From: Lota lota
Lineage: Eukaryota; Chordata; Actinopteri; Gadiformes; Lotidae
Assembly: GCA_026745465.1 (NCBI GenBank)
Contig: JACYXH010000515.1
Coordinates: 551,001 to 615,000, forward strand
Reading direction: 5' to 3'
DNA length: 64,000 bases
The position numbers and the translations under genes are program-made. Numbering within the stretch: the first letter of the stretch is position 1; each line of letters opens with the position of its first letter. The notes beneath the pieces are model-generated. The model was not told where the DNA came from and did not search any database. It was given only the letters and a program-made list of their open reading frames with translations. Shown here one piece after another: positions 12,488 to 23,625 of this stretch.

Positions 12488-12489
<2 letters not shown>

Positions 12490-12525
<36 letters not shown>
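12490..12525. repeat. (GT)n microsatellite
   Basis: About 18 GT units. Confidence 0.96.
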
Positions 12526-12528
<3 letters not shown>

Positions 12529-12949
12529 GTATTTGTGTATGGACGGTGCTGGTATGTGTGCGTATGTGACTCCTTCCCAGACTAGACAAAGATAAATAAG
12601 CGCAGATAATGTCTGAGATGCGATGTGATGGCAAAAAAAAAAAAAAACACGGACCCTCAGATGTGAGACAGGGCATTTTATCGCCCGTGCTCAAGTCTTC
12701 ACTAGACCAAACAGTCAGAGACGGCTGGAAAAACAAGAGTATGTCTGAGGAGGGACCAGGAGGGCGACCTGCTTGACATATGCACAGTTACCACTCACAT
12801 ACTTACATTTGAACATGCATATAAAATATCTATTCACTTGAGGGTTTTCAACTTTCTCATTTTAGACAGGCATGCCTGCTAAATACCTGACTCGTTATAG
12901 GTATGTACCTTTTTGCATGCATGGTTGTTGTTGTTTCAAAAGAAGAGGT

Positions 12950-13035
12950 GTAGGGGCTACGGTGTTTTTGCTCCAGCCGAAAGGTTTTGAGTTTGAACCC
13001 CAAAGTCTAAATGAATTTACGGTTAGTCACGTCAG
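12950..13035 (+). repeat. tRNA-like repeat head fragment
   Basis: 'ctccagccgaaaggttttga' followed by 'gtttgaaccccaaagtct' matches the left block of the family A element at 18600-18845 ('ccagcctgaaggttatgggt' then 'tcaatctcc'). It appears to be a detached left end with a T-arm-like box. Confidence 0.45.
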
Positions 13036-13092
13036 AACAAAAGGGTCTGCTTATTGACAAAATGGTAAATGGTTACAGCAAAGAATGGAGAA

Positions 13093-13136
<44 letters not shown>

Positions 13137-13137
13137 T
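13093..13137. repeat. (GA)n microsatellite
   Basis: About 22 GA units with one interruption. Confidence 0.95.
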
Positions 13138-13324
13138 CTGAGTTGTGCACATGATCAGCAGCACATGAATCCCAATACACGTGGAGGTCTTGTCTCTGTG
13201 GAGGTCTGCTTCCTCTCGTGGAGCAGGGGAAGATCCGGAGAAGGATCAGGGGGCTGACTTGAAACCTGACCACCGGTGACACTTCATCAGCCCCCATTCC
13301 TGGTGTATACACGCCACTGGGAAT

Positions 13325-13545
13325 GTACTCATTGAAAATACGTCAATCCCTCACTTCCCAACCCTGGATGGAGGGATCGCTCTTCTGTCTTCCTTCTCGA
13401 GGTTTCTTCCGTCTGGGTTTTGGAGCGTTTTTTTCTCTGTCCGTTAGAGGGTTAACAGGGGTTGGTTAATGCCGGCTTGTGAAGCCCTTTGAGACTCCAA
13501 CTGTGATTGAGGTCTATCCTAAATAAAATTGACTGGACTTGACCT
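13325..13545 (+). repeat. Dispersed teleost repeat, clearer copy
   Basis: Contains 'ctcgaggtttcttccgtctg', 'gagcgtttttttctctgtcc', then 'cttgtgaagccctttgagac' and 'tatcctaaataaaattgact'. The order matches a very common teleost interspersed repeat. The degraded copy at 930-1185 shares the 3' half. Confidence 0.65.
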
Positions 13546-13882
13546 CAACATAGTCATCGGCTTCAATACCTGGTGAAGAGTTACCCTGGGCCCATCCTCT
13601 GCTGGTACCTATCCACACCTTTTATCTACTGTACGACACAAGCCAAGAATACCAAAAAGCAGGGATGGAAGACCCATGAAGACGGAGGTCTTGGAGATGA
13701 CCTGGACAGCACAGTAGAGGAAGGATTAAGGAACAGGAAATTGACTGAGATTCCACCTTTTGGAAAGCTGCTAAGAGAATTTAGGGAGGGGCCCCGATGG
13801 ATGAGCAAGAGCCGTCAGGCATTCATCATCATATGAGGGGCCGATGTGGAGGGCCATCCCACAGGGGCCCCTTGTGGAAACT

Positions 13883-13895
13883 CCCCCCCCCCCCC
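13883..13895. repeat. Poly-C run, 13 bases
   Basis: Uninterrupted C run. Confidence 0.95.
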
Positions 13896-14118
13896 AAATA
13901 CTTAAAAATAATCAAATCAAGCTTCATTCATAGTTTATGACTCCTATGATAGGGATGGATATATTTAATGTATTCAGGGCAAGTTTAATTTGCAAAACTA
14001 GTACAAATACAAATTCCGTGACACAGATTTGCCCTGGTGTCTCTATGTTGTGTTTATTTCTAATATATGCAGTATAATTTAGTGTAGCTTACTTCTCCAG
14101 TTTTTACACAATGCAACA

Positions 14119-14260
14119 TGCAAGGCAAGTTAAGTTTATTTGTAAATCACCCATCAGACACAATGGCTATTTACAGTGCTTTACATTGGCAGGTGTCACA
14201 TTTGAAATACATTACAAGGACAATCAGTAACAGACAATAAAAGACAATCATTAAAAGATG
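14119..14260 (+). repeat. Dispersed teleost repeat (agtttatttgtaaatc type)
   Basis: 'ggcaagttaagtttatttgt' is followed by 'atttacagtgctttacattg' and an A-rich tail with repeated 'agacaat'. It is the same family as 5583-5730. Confidence 0.6.
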
Positions 14261-14550
14261 AATGCAAAGAAAAATGACAAATATACCAGAGCACATAAAC
14301 GTTTAGGGCTCTATGTGTAGAGTTAAGTATGTGTAGACGGATATTAGATATTGCTTTTTGTTCCCTTTCCTTATTGTTTTGTCTGTCATTTAAATGGACC
14401 ACCTCGTTACAACTCAGCTGTCAGTGATAGCATGGGAAGGGGGACATATGTAAGGCATCGGCTGACACCAACACCACCATCGGAGCAGCGCTCTCCAGAA
14501 GACATTATCTAATCCCTGGGTCATCTCATTGTTTGAAACTGAAAGTGCAG

Positions 14551-14665
14551 CAAGAGAGTGCGAGAGAGAGAGTGTGCGAGAGAGAGAGTGCGAGAGAGAG
14601 AGTGTGCGAGAGAGAGAGTGCGAGAGAGAGAGAGAGAGAGAGAGAGTGCAGAGAGAGAGCAAGGC
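14551..14665. repeat. GA/GTGC compound minisatellite
   Basis: Alternating blocks 'gagagagagtgtgc' and 'gagagagagtgc' give a higher-order unit of about 30 bp in three copies, then plain (GA)n. Confidence 0.93.
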
Positions 14666-15329
14666 CTCAAAATAAAAACCAGATTGAATACGCAGATTGA
14701 ACACTCAAACCAGCACTTCGAACATGCACGGGCAAAGTGCTGTCATGAAATTCAAGATGTCCATATTAAAGGTCCAGAGCAATAAAATGGCTACAGTACA
14801 AGAGAATACTGCTCCCATGATGCACCACCGCACCACCTACCCCCACCATCATCCACCCTTAATAACCGTCTGTCTTGCGGCTCTCTCGCTTCTGCACCGC
14901 CAGGGCAGGGCTCTGTTATTATTATTTATACCAGGCTTTGGTGTACCGCCTTCATAATTGTTTATGTTTTATAATAGTGAGTCAGTCTAGTATGCCTCTA
15001 ATACATTTGCTAATTGCATTCCACTTATTTGTTGTTCCTTCCTGTGGATATGTATGTGTGAACCGCGCGAAGTGCATCATTTTTCTTTTACCTCATGGTA
15101 TTGTAAAATATTGTGAAAGTATGATTTAATATTGACATTTTTAGGCAATTTTAGGCAATGTCTGCACACTGAAACGTTACTAATTGTTGAGGATGGGGTG
15201 GGGTTAGTGTGTTAGTCTGACAATCGATCTAGCAGGTGAATGGCACCGGTTTCACAATGATGTCGAAACCGTGTAGAGCAGGATGACAGTTTTTCCAAAA
15301 ACCACCACACCTACATTTCCCTTGTTAGA

Positions 15330-15330
<1 letters not shown>

Positions 15331-15424
<94 letters not shown>

Positions 15425-15433
15425 TCTCTCTCT
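15331..15433. repeat. (CT)n array, about 100 bp
   Basis: CT array with a single CC interruption near the right end. It produces Leu-Ser and Arg-Glu frames that are not genes. Confidence 0.98.
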
Positions 15434-15551
15434 ATGGCCCCTGTGTGAGTGCACGTAATTGTTTTTTCCAGTGTTAAGCGACGGGGGCCACCTTTGATGG
15501 GACTCACCTCTGTGCGTCCAAGTCAGCCCACACGTCTCCTTGTCGGCTCCC

Positions 15552-15584
15552 TGCAACTCCAATCCCAGTGGGATTGGAGTTGCA
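15552..15584. repeat. 33-bp perfect palindrome
   Basis: The left arm 15552-15567 (tgcaactccaatccca) is the exact reverse complement of 15569-15584, with one G at the centre. Arms of 16 bp with no spacer can extrude as a cruciform or fold as RNA. No flanking target-site duplication was recognised. Confidence 0.95.
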
Positions 15585-15589
15585 CCAAA

Positions 15590-16240
15590 TGGAGTCCATG
15601 GTGTGAAGTCAGAATCGGAGCCCAAATGAGGTGGGAGAGAAAGGGGGAGGGGGGTGGGGAATTTTCTACAGTAGCCGGTCTACATGCTGTTGATTTGAAA
15701 CATTAACAGACAGTTTTTTGTCTGTTTACTACTGCTAGCCGAGTTGGTGTTCGCCAATTAGTTCTCACAGATTCCCACCTCCAGCAACATGATTGGTCAA
15801 AACAAATACAAAGTGAAAGAAAATGAAACACCCCCATTCAACGGCCATCAGGCCATTTTCCGGCGGCCATCATACTGTTGATATCAATCGGAGACAAATC
15901 AGCAGCTAACGAGGCATTGTTCAGGGTCGCGTCAGGTGACCTCACTGATTGTCTGCCAGGACTAACCACTGGGATATGACGTCAGGGAGATTTCTTTGAC
16001 TTTTCAATAATAGGGCTCTGTTTACGGTCGCACTGTGACTGCTTTTGTCTTCTGCCCGGGGTCCATGAAAAACCCTTGTTTTTTTTTTATTGTAATAATA
16101 ATGTGATCCTGTGCGGGTGGGGTGTTGGGTGTGTTGGTGGTGGAGAGGGGTGTGTTGGTGGTGGAGATGGGTGGGGGTTGTGTGGTCTGGCCAAAGTGAA
16201 AATGTTCAACTGGTGGTTCATCCCTTTGAAGTGCAGTATC
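15590..16240. other. Unique sequence with short GT-rich tandem
   Basis: No gene seen. Near 16128-16172 the 22-bp phrase built on 'gtgtgttggtggtggaga' is repeated twice. Nothing else is recognisable. Confidence 0.5.
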
Positions 16241-16272
16241 TATTTAATATAATATAAGAAGTCAACCATAAA

Positions 16273-16370
16273 ACAATAAGTCATTATAAATCTATTTTAC
16301 ATATTACAATTAGCCATTGTAAATCTATTTACCTCAATACAATAAGTCATTCTTTATCTTATATTCGTTT
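16273..16370. repeat. 33-bp minisatellite, three copies
   Basis: 'acaataagtcattataaatc' at 16273, 'acaattagccattgtaaatc' at 16306 and 'acaataagtcattctttatc' at 16339 give an exact 33-bp period. The unit is AT-rich and the outer copies match best. Confidence 0.85.
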
Positions 16371-16404
16371 TGAGTGTTTACTATTACTATTAGGCTACTT
16401 TTGA

Positions 16405-16580
16405 GTGACTAAGCAGACACGTTTATCAAAAGTGAGTTACGGTGCGTTCAGATACATGTGGCTAAGGAGCAGGTAGGGGTTAGGCATCTTGGTCTTGGAT
16501 GCCTACAGGTAGACTGTGGACATGGGGGATCCAGCCTAGTACCTATTTGCTGTCAAACTAAATAACCACCACACTATATA
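16405..16580 (+). repeat. Dispersed repeat family A, copy 3
   Basis: Shares 'agcaggtaggggttaggcat' and 'gcctacaggtagactg' with the copy at 18600-18845. The T-arm-like block is diverged ('ggatccagcctagtacct'). Confidence 0.75.
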
Positions 16581-16908
16581 TGCCCCCCGTGGATATATTG
16601 TATCCCAGTAGTGGTTCAAATCTATCGGCTGCAGGCGTTACATAGAAATCCTAACAGTTGAGGCTTTATTGCACTTCCAAACTGTTCATATTTAGGGCTG
16701 TGGGACACCCAACATCGGCAGCTCCATATCCCAGAGGTAAACAATCCTTGAGCAACTATCAAACTGGTCTCATGCTTTCCCAACTTCCCCGTTGCCTTCA
16801 GTCGGCCCACCCGCTTCCACTCGTGAACGTCATCTGGCCGTTAGCGGGCGGATGATGGGGTGAAAAGCCTTCAGTCCTGGCTGGATCTCAGCAACTAAAG
16901 TAACTAAA

Positions 16909-17540
16909 GTGTGTGTGTGTATGTGTGTGTGTGTGTGTGTGTTTTGTGTGTGTTTTTGTGCGTGTGTGTTTTGTGTGTGTGTTTTGTGTGTTTTGTGTTT
17001 TTTTGTGTGTGTGTGTTTTGTGTGTTTTTGTGCGTGTGTGTTTTGTGTGTGTCTGTGTGTGTTTTGTGTTTTTTTGTGTGTGTTTTTGTGTGTGTTTTGT
17101 GTGTGTCTGTGTGTGTTTTGTGTGTTTTTTTGTGTGTGTTTTGTGTGTGTCTGTTTTGTGTGTGTTTTTGTGTGTGTGTGTTTTGTGTGTTTTTGTGCGT
17201 GTGTTTTGTGTGTGTCTCTGTGTTTTGTGTGTTTTGTGTGTTTTTTTGTGTGTTTTTGTGTGTGTTTTTGTGTGTGTGTGTTTTGTGTGTGTTTTTGTGT
17301 GTGTGTGTTTTGTGTGTTTTTGTGCGCGTGTGTTTTGTGTGTGTCTGTATGTGTTTTGTGTGTTTTGTGTGTTTTTTGTGTGTGTTTTTGTGTGTGTGTG
17401 TTTTATGTGTGTTTTTGTGTTTTTTTGTGTGTTTTTGTGCGTGTGTGTTTTGTGTGTTTTGTGTGTGTGTGTTTTGTGTGTTTTTGTGTGTGTGTGTTTT
17501 GTGTGTGTCTGTGTGTTTTGTGTGTTTTTTGTGTGTGTAA
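16909..17540. repeat. Compound GT / GTTTT array, nearly free of A
   Basis: About 630 bp made of (GT)n blocks separated by 'gttttgtgtg', 'gtttttgtgcgtg' and 'gtgtctgtgt' phrases. The plus strand has only about three A residues, so no stop codon can form and all three forward frames stay open for 200 or more codons (Cys-Val-Phe polymers). This is a repeat artefact, not a protein. Confidence 0.97.
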
Positions 17541-17987
17541 ACAGTGTGTGTTTTTGTGCGTGTTTTTGTTCATAATCACAGATACATGTTAAATGATTTG
17601 GAAACGACGTGCGTAATTAAGAACTGACGTCATTATAATCTTAACCTTTATCTTATTATTTGTATTTAATTTTGTTCCTGGTTCTAGGTTCATGACGAGT
17701 TCCCTCATACAAATAAGCTATTATTCATTTGATCCAATCAATGGTCACATAGGGGTAATGTACTTACATAGTGAGTTAGAACAAACTGAGCTCATTTTAA
17801 AGGATAGGGAACAGTTCAACGGTGACCAAAAAGAAGAGATTTATTTCAATCCTGAAATAAGGTTTCATAATATTATTAATTGCATTATTTTGCCAAGAGT
17901 ATCGTAGTTTTTTTACAGCTGGCAATAATAAAAGACAAACGAAACAAAACATAAAAAAGGTCTTAAATTGAAAAGCAGGAAAGCTCT

Positions 17988-18049
17988 ATGTGTTTGTGTG
18001 TGTGTGTGTGTGGATAAGGGGACAGGGGAGAGAGAGAGAGAGAGAGAGA
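17988..18049. repeat. Short (GT)n and (GA)n pair
   Basis: A GT block of about 24 bp and a GA block of about 19 bp separated by 'gataaggggacaggg'. Confidence 0.93.
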
Positions 18050-18099
18050 TGGATTGCTGTCGTTGTTTTTTACAAGGGGTACGGTTTGTGCGGTGCAAA

Positions 18100-18300
18100 A
18101 TGTTCACCGTTTAATTTCCACATTGGCATCGCGCCCGCGCCACATGTCAACACGCGTCCAGTGCGGCCCGCTGATGGAAACGCCCACGCTGCGCCCATCC
18201 CAGGTGACAGTCGGGTTTCCCGCCACGGCTGCCCAAAGCCACCGCTAATGAAAAGAACCAGTGTTACCCAGCGGCCCCCACGAGGCAGGGAGAGATGTCC
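18100..18300. other. GC- and CpG-rich patch
   Basis: Noticeably richer in CG dinucleotides than its neighbours (cgcgcccgcgcc, caacacgcgtcc). The open frames on the plus strand (18054-18248 and an overlapping one) show no domain. It could be a regulatory patch or a chance GC block. Confidence 0.35.
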
Positions 18301-18599
18301 CCTTCTCAGTGAGGTTACAGAAGAGAGTGGGTGCCTGGAAGTAAACAGAGCAGGAGTTTGGTTTTCCCTTCGAATCTTGCCAATCCAGGGGGTTGCTAAA
18401 GAGAAACCGTCAGCTACTTTGGGAGAGAGGGAGGTTTAAACCCAATATTGGAGCCCAGGTGACCTTTGGCCAGCGGAGTGCAGGGAAAAGAAACTTGGCG
18501 AAGGGAGTGGGAAATAAGGGAACTAAGTTAATTGAGAAAAAAAAAACTTGGGGCACCTTGAGTTAAAACACATTGGAATAAAGGGAATGTTTGTTTGTT

Positions 18600-18845
18600 T
18601 TTTGGCTAATTCTGTCCAGCCTGAAGGTTATGGGTTCAATCTCCAGTACCTGTAGGCATCTCTGCTTTTAGCTAACATGTTTATCCAAGGTGGCATACAG
18701 TGAATTCCCATACATGTGATTAAGGAGCAGGTAGGGGTTAGGCATCTTGCTCAATGATGCCTACAGGATATGCTGCGGAGCTTGGGGATCGAACCCAGTA
18801 CCATTCGTCTGGGAGTCAAACATCCTAGCTCCTACGTAATTCTGA
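18600..18845 (+). repeat. Dispersed repeat family A, most complete copy
   Basis: The left end 'ccagcctgaaggttatgggt' is followed by 'ttatccaaggtggcatacag', 'gagcaggtaggggttaggca', 'gatgcctacagg' and 'ggggatcgaacccagtacca'. The reverse complement of the right block reads like the left block, so two tRNA-T-arm-like ends face each other. It may be a non-autonomous element with inverted ends or two fused SINE parts. Confidence 0.75.
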
Positions 18846-18999
18846 CCAAATAACCTATTTAGTACCAGTTTACGCTGACTGTGTCATAGAATCTCTTCTG
18901 CTCCTTCAATGGCTGAACCCCACTCGCTACGCTTGATTGGATGTTGACAGCACAGCTACATAAATGGTCTAAACCCCACAATCTGATTGGATAATAGGC

Positions 19000-19900
19000 T
19001 TCAAAGCATCTCTGTTCAAAGAGATGTGACATGCGCCTGTGATCTCAGAACAACCTATTAACAGAACAAACTAAAAAAAAGTCACTAAAAGTCTGTTAGA
19101 GACACCATGACTGACGTTCTAATTTAAAGTTGTTACACAAATAAATAAATAAAAGCTGTCAGATGTTTGTTCATATATGGGGACTTTTCCCTCGCTATAA
19201 AACCTTTATTGTTTCTATTGGACTGACAAGCAACACATGACAGCAATTAAAATAAACAGTAACAGTGAACAGGATAATAAACCACTTTTTAATTGAGTCT
19301 GGTTCGAATAAGTAAATGCTAACACTCTCATCTCCCTCTGTACCAAAGTTATGAGGACAATTGGACAAGGGCACTAAAATATCCAAATGCTAAAATCCTG
19401 CCTCAGACTAGACATCATTTCTGGTACTCTGTCAACAGTATTTGACCCACACAGTACCAGTACCATAGCACCATTTATATCAAGTGCGGTTCTCTTTTGA
19501 ATCGGTTTCCCTTATATCCAATCCAACTTCTTAGGTTATAACTATTTCCAATTGTATTGCAAATTACATCACCTGGCACTGTCCCTGTGATGTGATGTCA
19601 GTGTTAATATTAATTTAGAACTTTGTATTTTATATTTCGTTAGCCAGGGTAGTGTTCAGGCCTTAGTGTTATCTGCACCAACAGGAACGGTTCTAATCTA
19701 AGACATCACCACAGCTACATCAAGCAGAAGCAAGCAATGGGGTTGCTCATGAAAAAAGCACCCCCTACTGTTGGAACTTATATTGACTTCTGTGTATGGT
19801 CTACGAAATGCTTGGCCAACAATCAGTGGGTTTGTTGACACTAAGTGAAAATTGCTTTGGCAGCCTCAGCCACTTCCTGTGTTAATGAGCGAAAGGCAAC
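19000..19900. other. Unique AT-rich sequence, no gene seen
   Basis: A short (AAAT)n lies at about 19138-19153. No other feature is recognisable on either strand. Confidence 0.5.
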
Positions 19901-19907
19901 AGTGGGA

Positions 19908-19917
19908 GTGTGTGTGT

Positions 19918-19994
<77 letters not shown>

Positions 19995-20016
19995 TGAGAG
20001 TGTGTGTGGGTGTGTA
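19908..20016. repeat. (GT)n array, about 100 bp
   Basis: Mostly pure GT with one TATG at 19920 and a GAGTGAGAG interruption near the right end. Confidence 0.97.
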
Positions 20017-20279
20017 GCGAAGTTAGAGGCTGTGACTTATCAGCCGCCACAAGGCATTTAGGTTTAGCGGCGAGGGCCGACGCTACTGCTAATTCTTCTG
20101 GGTAATTCTGTCTAAGCTTGATGGAAATGTGGTGCGAGATGCCTTCTCTAATCGGTTCAACACAAGGGACTGGGCAGAGAGAGGATGTATCAATGTATAT
20201 GGTGTGTGTGTGTGCGTGTTTGTGTGTGTGTTTGTGTGGACAATGAGCAAATTTAGAAAACCTTGGTTGCCACAAAAGT

Positions 20280-20790
20280 AGCCTGAATGCATTTGCTTTG
20301 TTTGATTATATAGTTTTTATTAAATTAATATTGTTGTTTTAAGCTAGCACCGTCAGAATACAATGGGTAATGGCTTGTGTATTTTAAGTCAACGAGTGAA
20401 AACTGTAAGGGGTGACTCATATTTTTTAATTGGATATAAACTGTTACATAACAACATCAATTTGAGATATTTTGTGTTGATGTGTCCAAATGAATGAATA
20501 CTAATTTGCGGTCAGTAGCTACAGTTATTAATTTTGCACCCATATTAACAACCCATATTAACAACTTTCCCTGCTGGCATGACTTGAAAAAATTAGAGAG
20601 AAAGCAGATAAACAACTGTATTAAAATAAATAAAACATATTTATTCCTTATAAAATAGAATCATAAAATTCAATAAAGTATGCTGTAAAATAGTAACTGA
20701 AGCCGTTTATTGTACTGCAATCCAACACTGCCAAAATCAGGTCAAGGGCGCCATTTCTTATGTATTCACCCCCTCATTCTAAGATGGTTG
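20280..20790. other. Unique AT-rich sequence, no gene seen
   Basis: Contains a two-copy 15-bp tandem (cccatattaacaa) near 20540-20570. Nothing else is recognised. Confidence 0.5.
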
Positions 20791-21277
20791 TTTGAAGCTC
20801 TCTCTCCGTCCACATCAGAAGTTCACTACGGCCCCTTGCACCTGTACTGCCAGCTCCTTCCCTCGCCCCCGGTTCTGCTGCCTAAGACCCGTGAGAGCTG
20901 CAGCCCATCTGCGGGTCTCCCACCGCACCCCTACCCCTGTCCCCTCCGCAGAATCCACACAACCAGGGAGCTGTGCTGATCCAGATGTCTAGCGGCCGCA
21001 TACCGGCGCCCGCTACAAAGGAGCCGAAGGGGGGATTGGCCTGGGATCCTTGGGACCTGTTGACAATAGCTGGCACTACTACTGTGAGAAACCGGCTGAC
21101 ATGACCCTGCAATCGGCCCGTGCATAGTCATCGCACAGGATCCGACCTGTGTGTCTGTGTGTGTTATGTTGTGTGTGCTACTGTGCGATTTTATGAGATA
21201 GTCATGAGTGAGTTGCAGACAGAAGACAGAAGGTGTGTTAGGGTGCACAGCAGTAGTGGTACCTGACTAAACCTGCA

Positions 21278-21280
<3 letters not shown>

Positions 21281-21308
<28 letters not shown>

Positions 21309-21309
21309 T
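21281..21309. repeat. (CA)n microsatellite
   Basis: About 14 CA units. Confidence 0.95.
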
Positions 21310-21399
21310 CATGCCAGCGGTGTATGGGGAATACAGTGGGTCCTTTACACAACATGTAAAACCATGTTATGTGAATCATACAACATTGCTGTACTGTTG

Positions 21400-23060
21400 T
21401 CATGATTCAAAATATAATGACACATTGTGGTGATATTAATAGAGAATTGTAATTAATGTACCCTTATTGTTAAGTGTTACCAATCAATTATATATTATTG
21501 ATGATTATTAATGATATGCTTTAAGAAAAAAAGTTTGATACTCTGATATCCAAATTATTTTTTCATCTCTCAGTAGCAAGTACACATGGCATGACATTTG
21601 GTCATGAACGTGCAATAGTGAATCCCACATGTGTTCTCACACCTCTTTTTCGAATGTGCACATCTGTATCCAGGTTAGGTTAAGGTGCAGTACGTATATT
21701 TATGTATAGGGCAGGGTGTGGGAGAGACATCGGGGTATAGGTGGGGGTGATTTGGCCAACCTGTGATACACAGACTTAGTGTCCTGGGAAGGCAGCACCC
21801 ACCAGTGATCACCCAGCTTTAGTGGCTTAGCTCCCCCTAATGTGCTCCAGACGTGGAATCCACCAGCGTTCCCATAGGAGGGAGAGAGAGAGATTTACCA
21901 GAAGCTGCCTCATCAGCATCTGCAACAGCTGTCTGCTCTCCTTCCCCTCCCTTCCTCCTCCCCTTCCTCCATCCTCCTCTTCCTCCTCCAGCATCCTCTT
22001 CCTCCTCCAGCATCCTCTTCACTCACTACAGACTCTCGCTCTCTTTGGCCACTTTCAATCACCTTTGTTCATTAAAGTGAGATGATTTTTGGTCACTTCA
22101 CCTCACACAATACCCATCAGTTTGTTGAGAAGATTATGTCCACATATTAGCGTTCATAAAATGTATCTTCAACAACATGAACATCCGGTGGTCGCCTACA
22201 AACACAACATGATCAGTACCGCGAGTAAAAAGGAGTGACTCATTAGCGACTCTGATGAGCCTTGCCGGGGGAACGCGTTTGCCCTTTTCAGTGCACAACA
22301 CAACAATCGTGACGGACGTGGTTGAAAGGCCACTGGGAAGAGCCACAGGGTTGACATTAAGGGCCCCGTACGTCTCAAGAGGGCCCCTGGAACCGGCATG
22401 CTGGCAGGGAGATGGTGTGGGTGGCTCAAGACATTAACTCACGATGGATGAGTCATAATTATTAACCGATTAGTGCCACATTTATCTTCAGACTGTATTT
22501 ATATAGACCCTCTCTCTAAATAGTCACTTGAGACACACAGACAATAATGCATAATGTTTATGAGGCAGCATATACAGCCCATGATGTTTACTGCAACTGT
22601 CAATAATGTTTTTCTGCATTAGACTACTCATATTGTGTATAGAGACATATCTTTATTCGTTATCTGCTTATATTCACATAACTACTGGATGCATCATTGT
22701 TATTGGAATTAGGTTACGAATTTGGATCCACAGACCAAGAATTTGGAAATACCAAAGATCAGAAAGACTAAAGAATTGCCTGTAACCTATGTAGGAGCCC
22801 CATGTCCAGTAACACTGCATTACGTTTTAGTTGAAGATATCCCTTGCTTTAAATCACACTTAGTGTATACGGTTAATGATCAAAAATAGGATATTTAGCC
22901 AGCGGGATCCCGACCAGTGATTCTGAGTCAGGGGCCAGAAGGCAGCTTGTCTTTTATCCCCGAGATTGATGAACACTTGGGAGGACTAGCAGCATGCAGC
23001 CCCTCTCTTGTTTATTGAGCTTTCAGAAGTCCTTGATGCTGGTGGATGTACTCTGATCCC
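21400..23060. other. Unique sequence, no gene seen
   Basis: Includes a CCT/TCC-rich patch at 21935-22020 and otherwise mixed AT-rich DNA. The short frames near 22134-22437 overlap on both strands and show no domain. Confidence 0.45.
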
Positions 23061-23291
23061 GTTTGACAGTGAGTCAAAGTCGGCTGGGGGAAAAGAAACG
23101 AGAGAAACGGAGCAGGGTGAGTCTAAGGTTAAAAGAACTGCAGAGTAGACAGCTATGGGTGATTTGGTGCCTTATGCAACACACAGCTACAGTTATAAAA
23201 CGGAGTGAGAACTCTTGGCACCCCCGGTATCTGTTCCAATCGCAAGAGCCAATAATTGGAAGCTTTCTATTGAGCTGTGCAGCAGTTATAC

Positions 23292-23582
23292 CAGGGGTTC
23301 CTAAACCTTTTCATGCGCGACCCACCTGTGGGGGTTCTCAGCCTTGGCCAAGGGCCCACTAAATATTTTGTGCAGTAAAATAAGCAATATGTTCCCATTT
23401 CCACGTCCAGAAATGGGATTATTGAAATTTTTCTATGAACATTGTTATTCAATACAGTATTTTTCTTTTTGGCTTCTAATGATCAAAGGAAACAGAACGG
23501 CATGTAGACCTGTCGGAATGTTTCCAAAAATGTTTTTTTTGGCCATCCTGTGACCCATATACGTGTGGCAACCCTTGACTGG
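23292..23582. mobile_element. Possible hAT-like MITE remnant
   Basis: The left end reads 'ccaggggttcctaaaccttt', close to the terminal motif of hAT-type non-autonomous elements (caggggttcccaaactttt). The right end 'ggcaacccttgactggtg' is a weak inverse match. Length is about 290 bp with no coding capacity. The call is tentative because the right terminal repeat is poor and no 8-bp target duplication is clear. Confidence 0.35.
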
Positions 23583-23625
23583 TGTGCGGCAAGGCTGAAA
23601 AGGCCAGTATCGGTGTAAATCAGTT

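Noticed and set aside
16909-17592. Three overlapping forward frames of 209-227 codons rich in Cys
   Set aside because: The array lacks A on the plus strand, so stops are impossible; the frames are repeat translation, not a cysteine-rich protein.
20710-21110. GC-rich overlapping frames on both strands
   Set aside because: Good third-position GC but open in several frames at once and no recognised motif; composition explains it.
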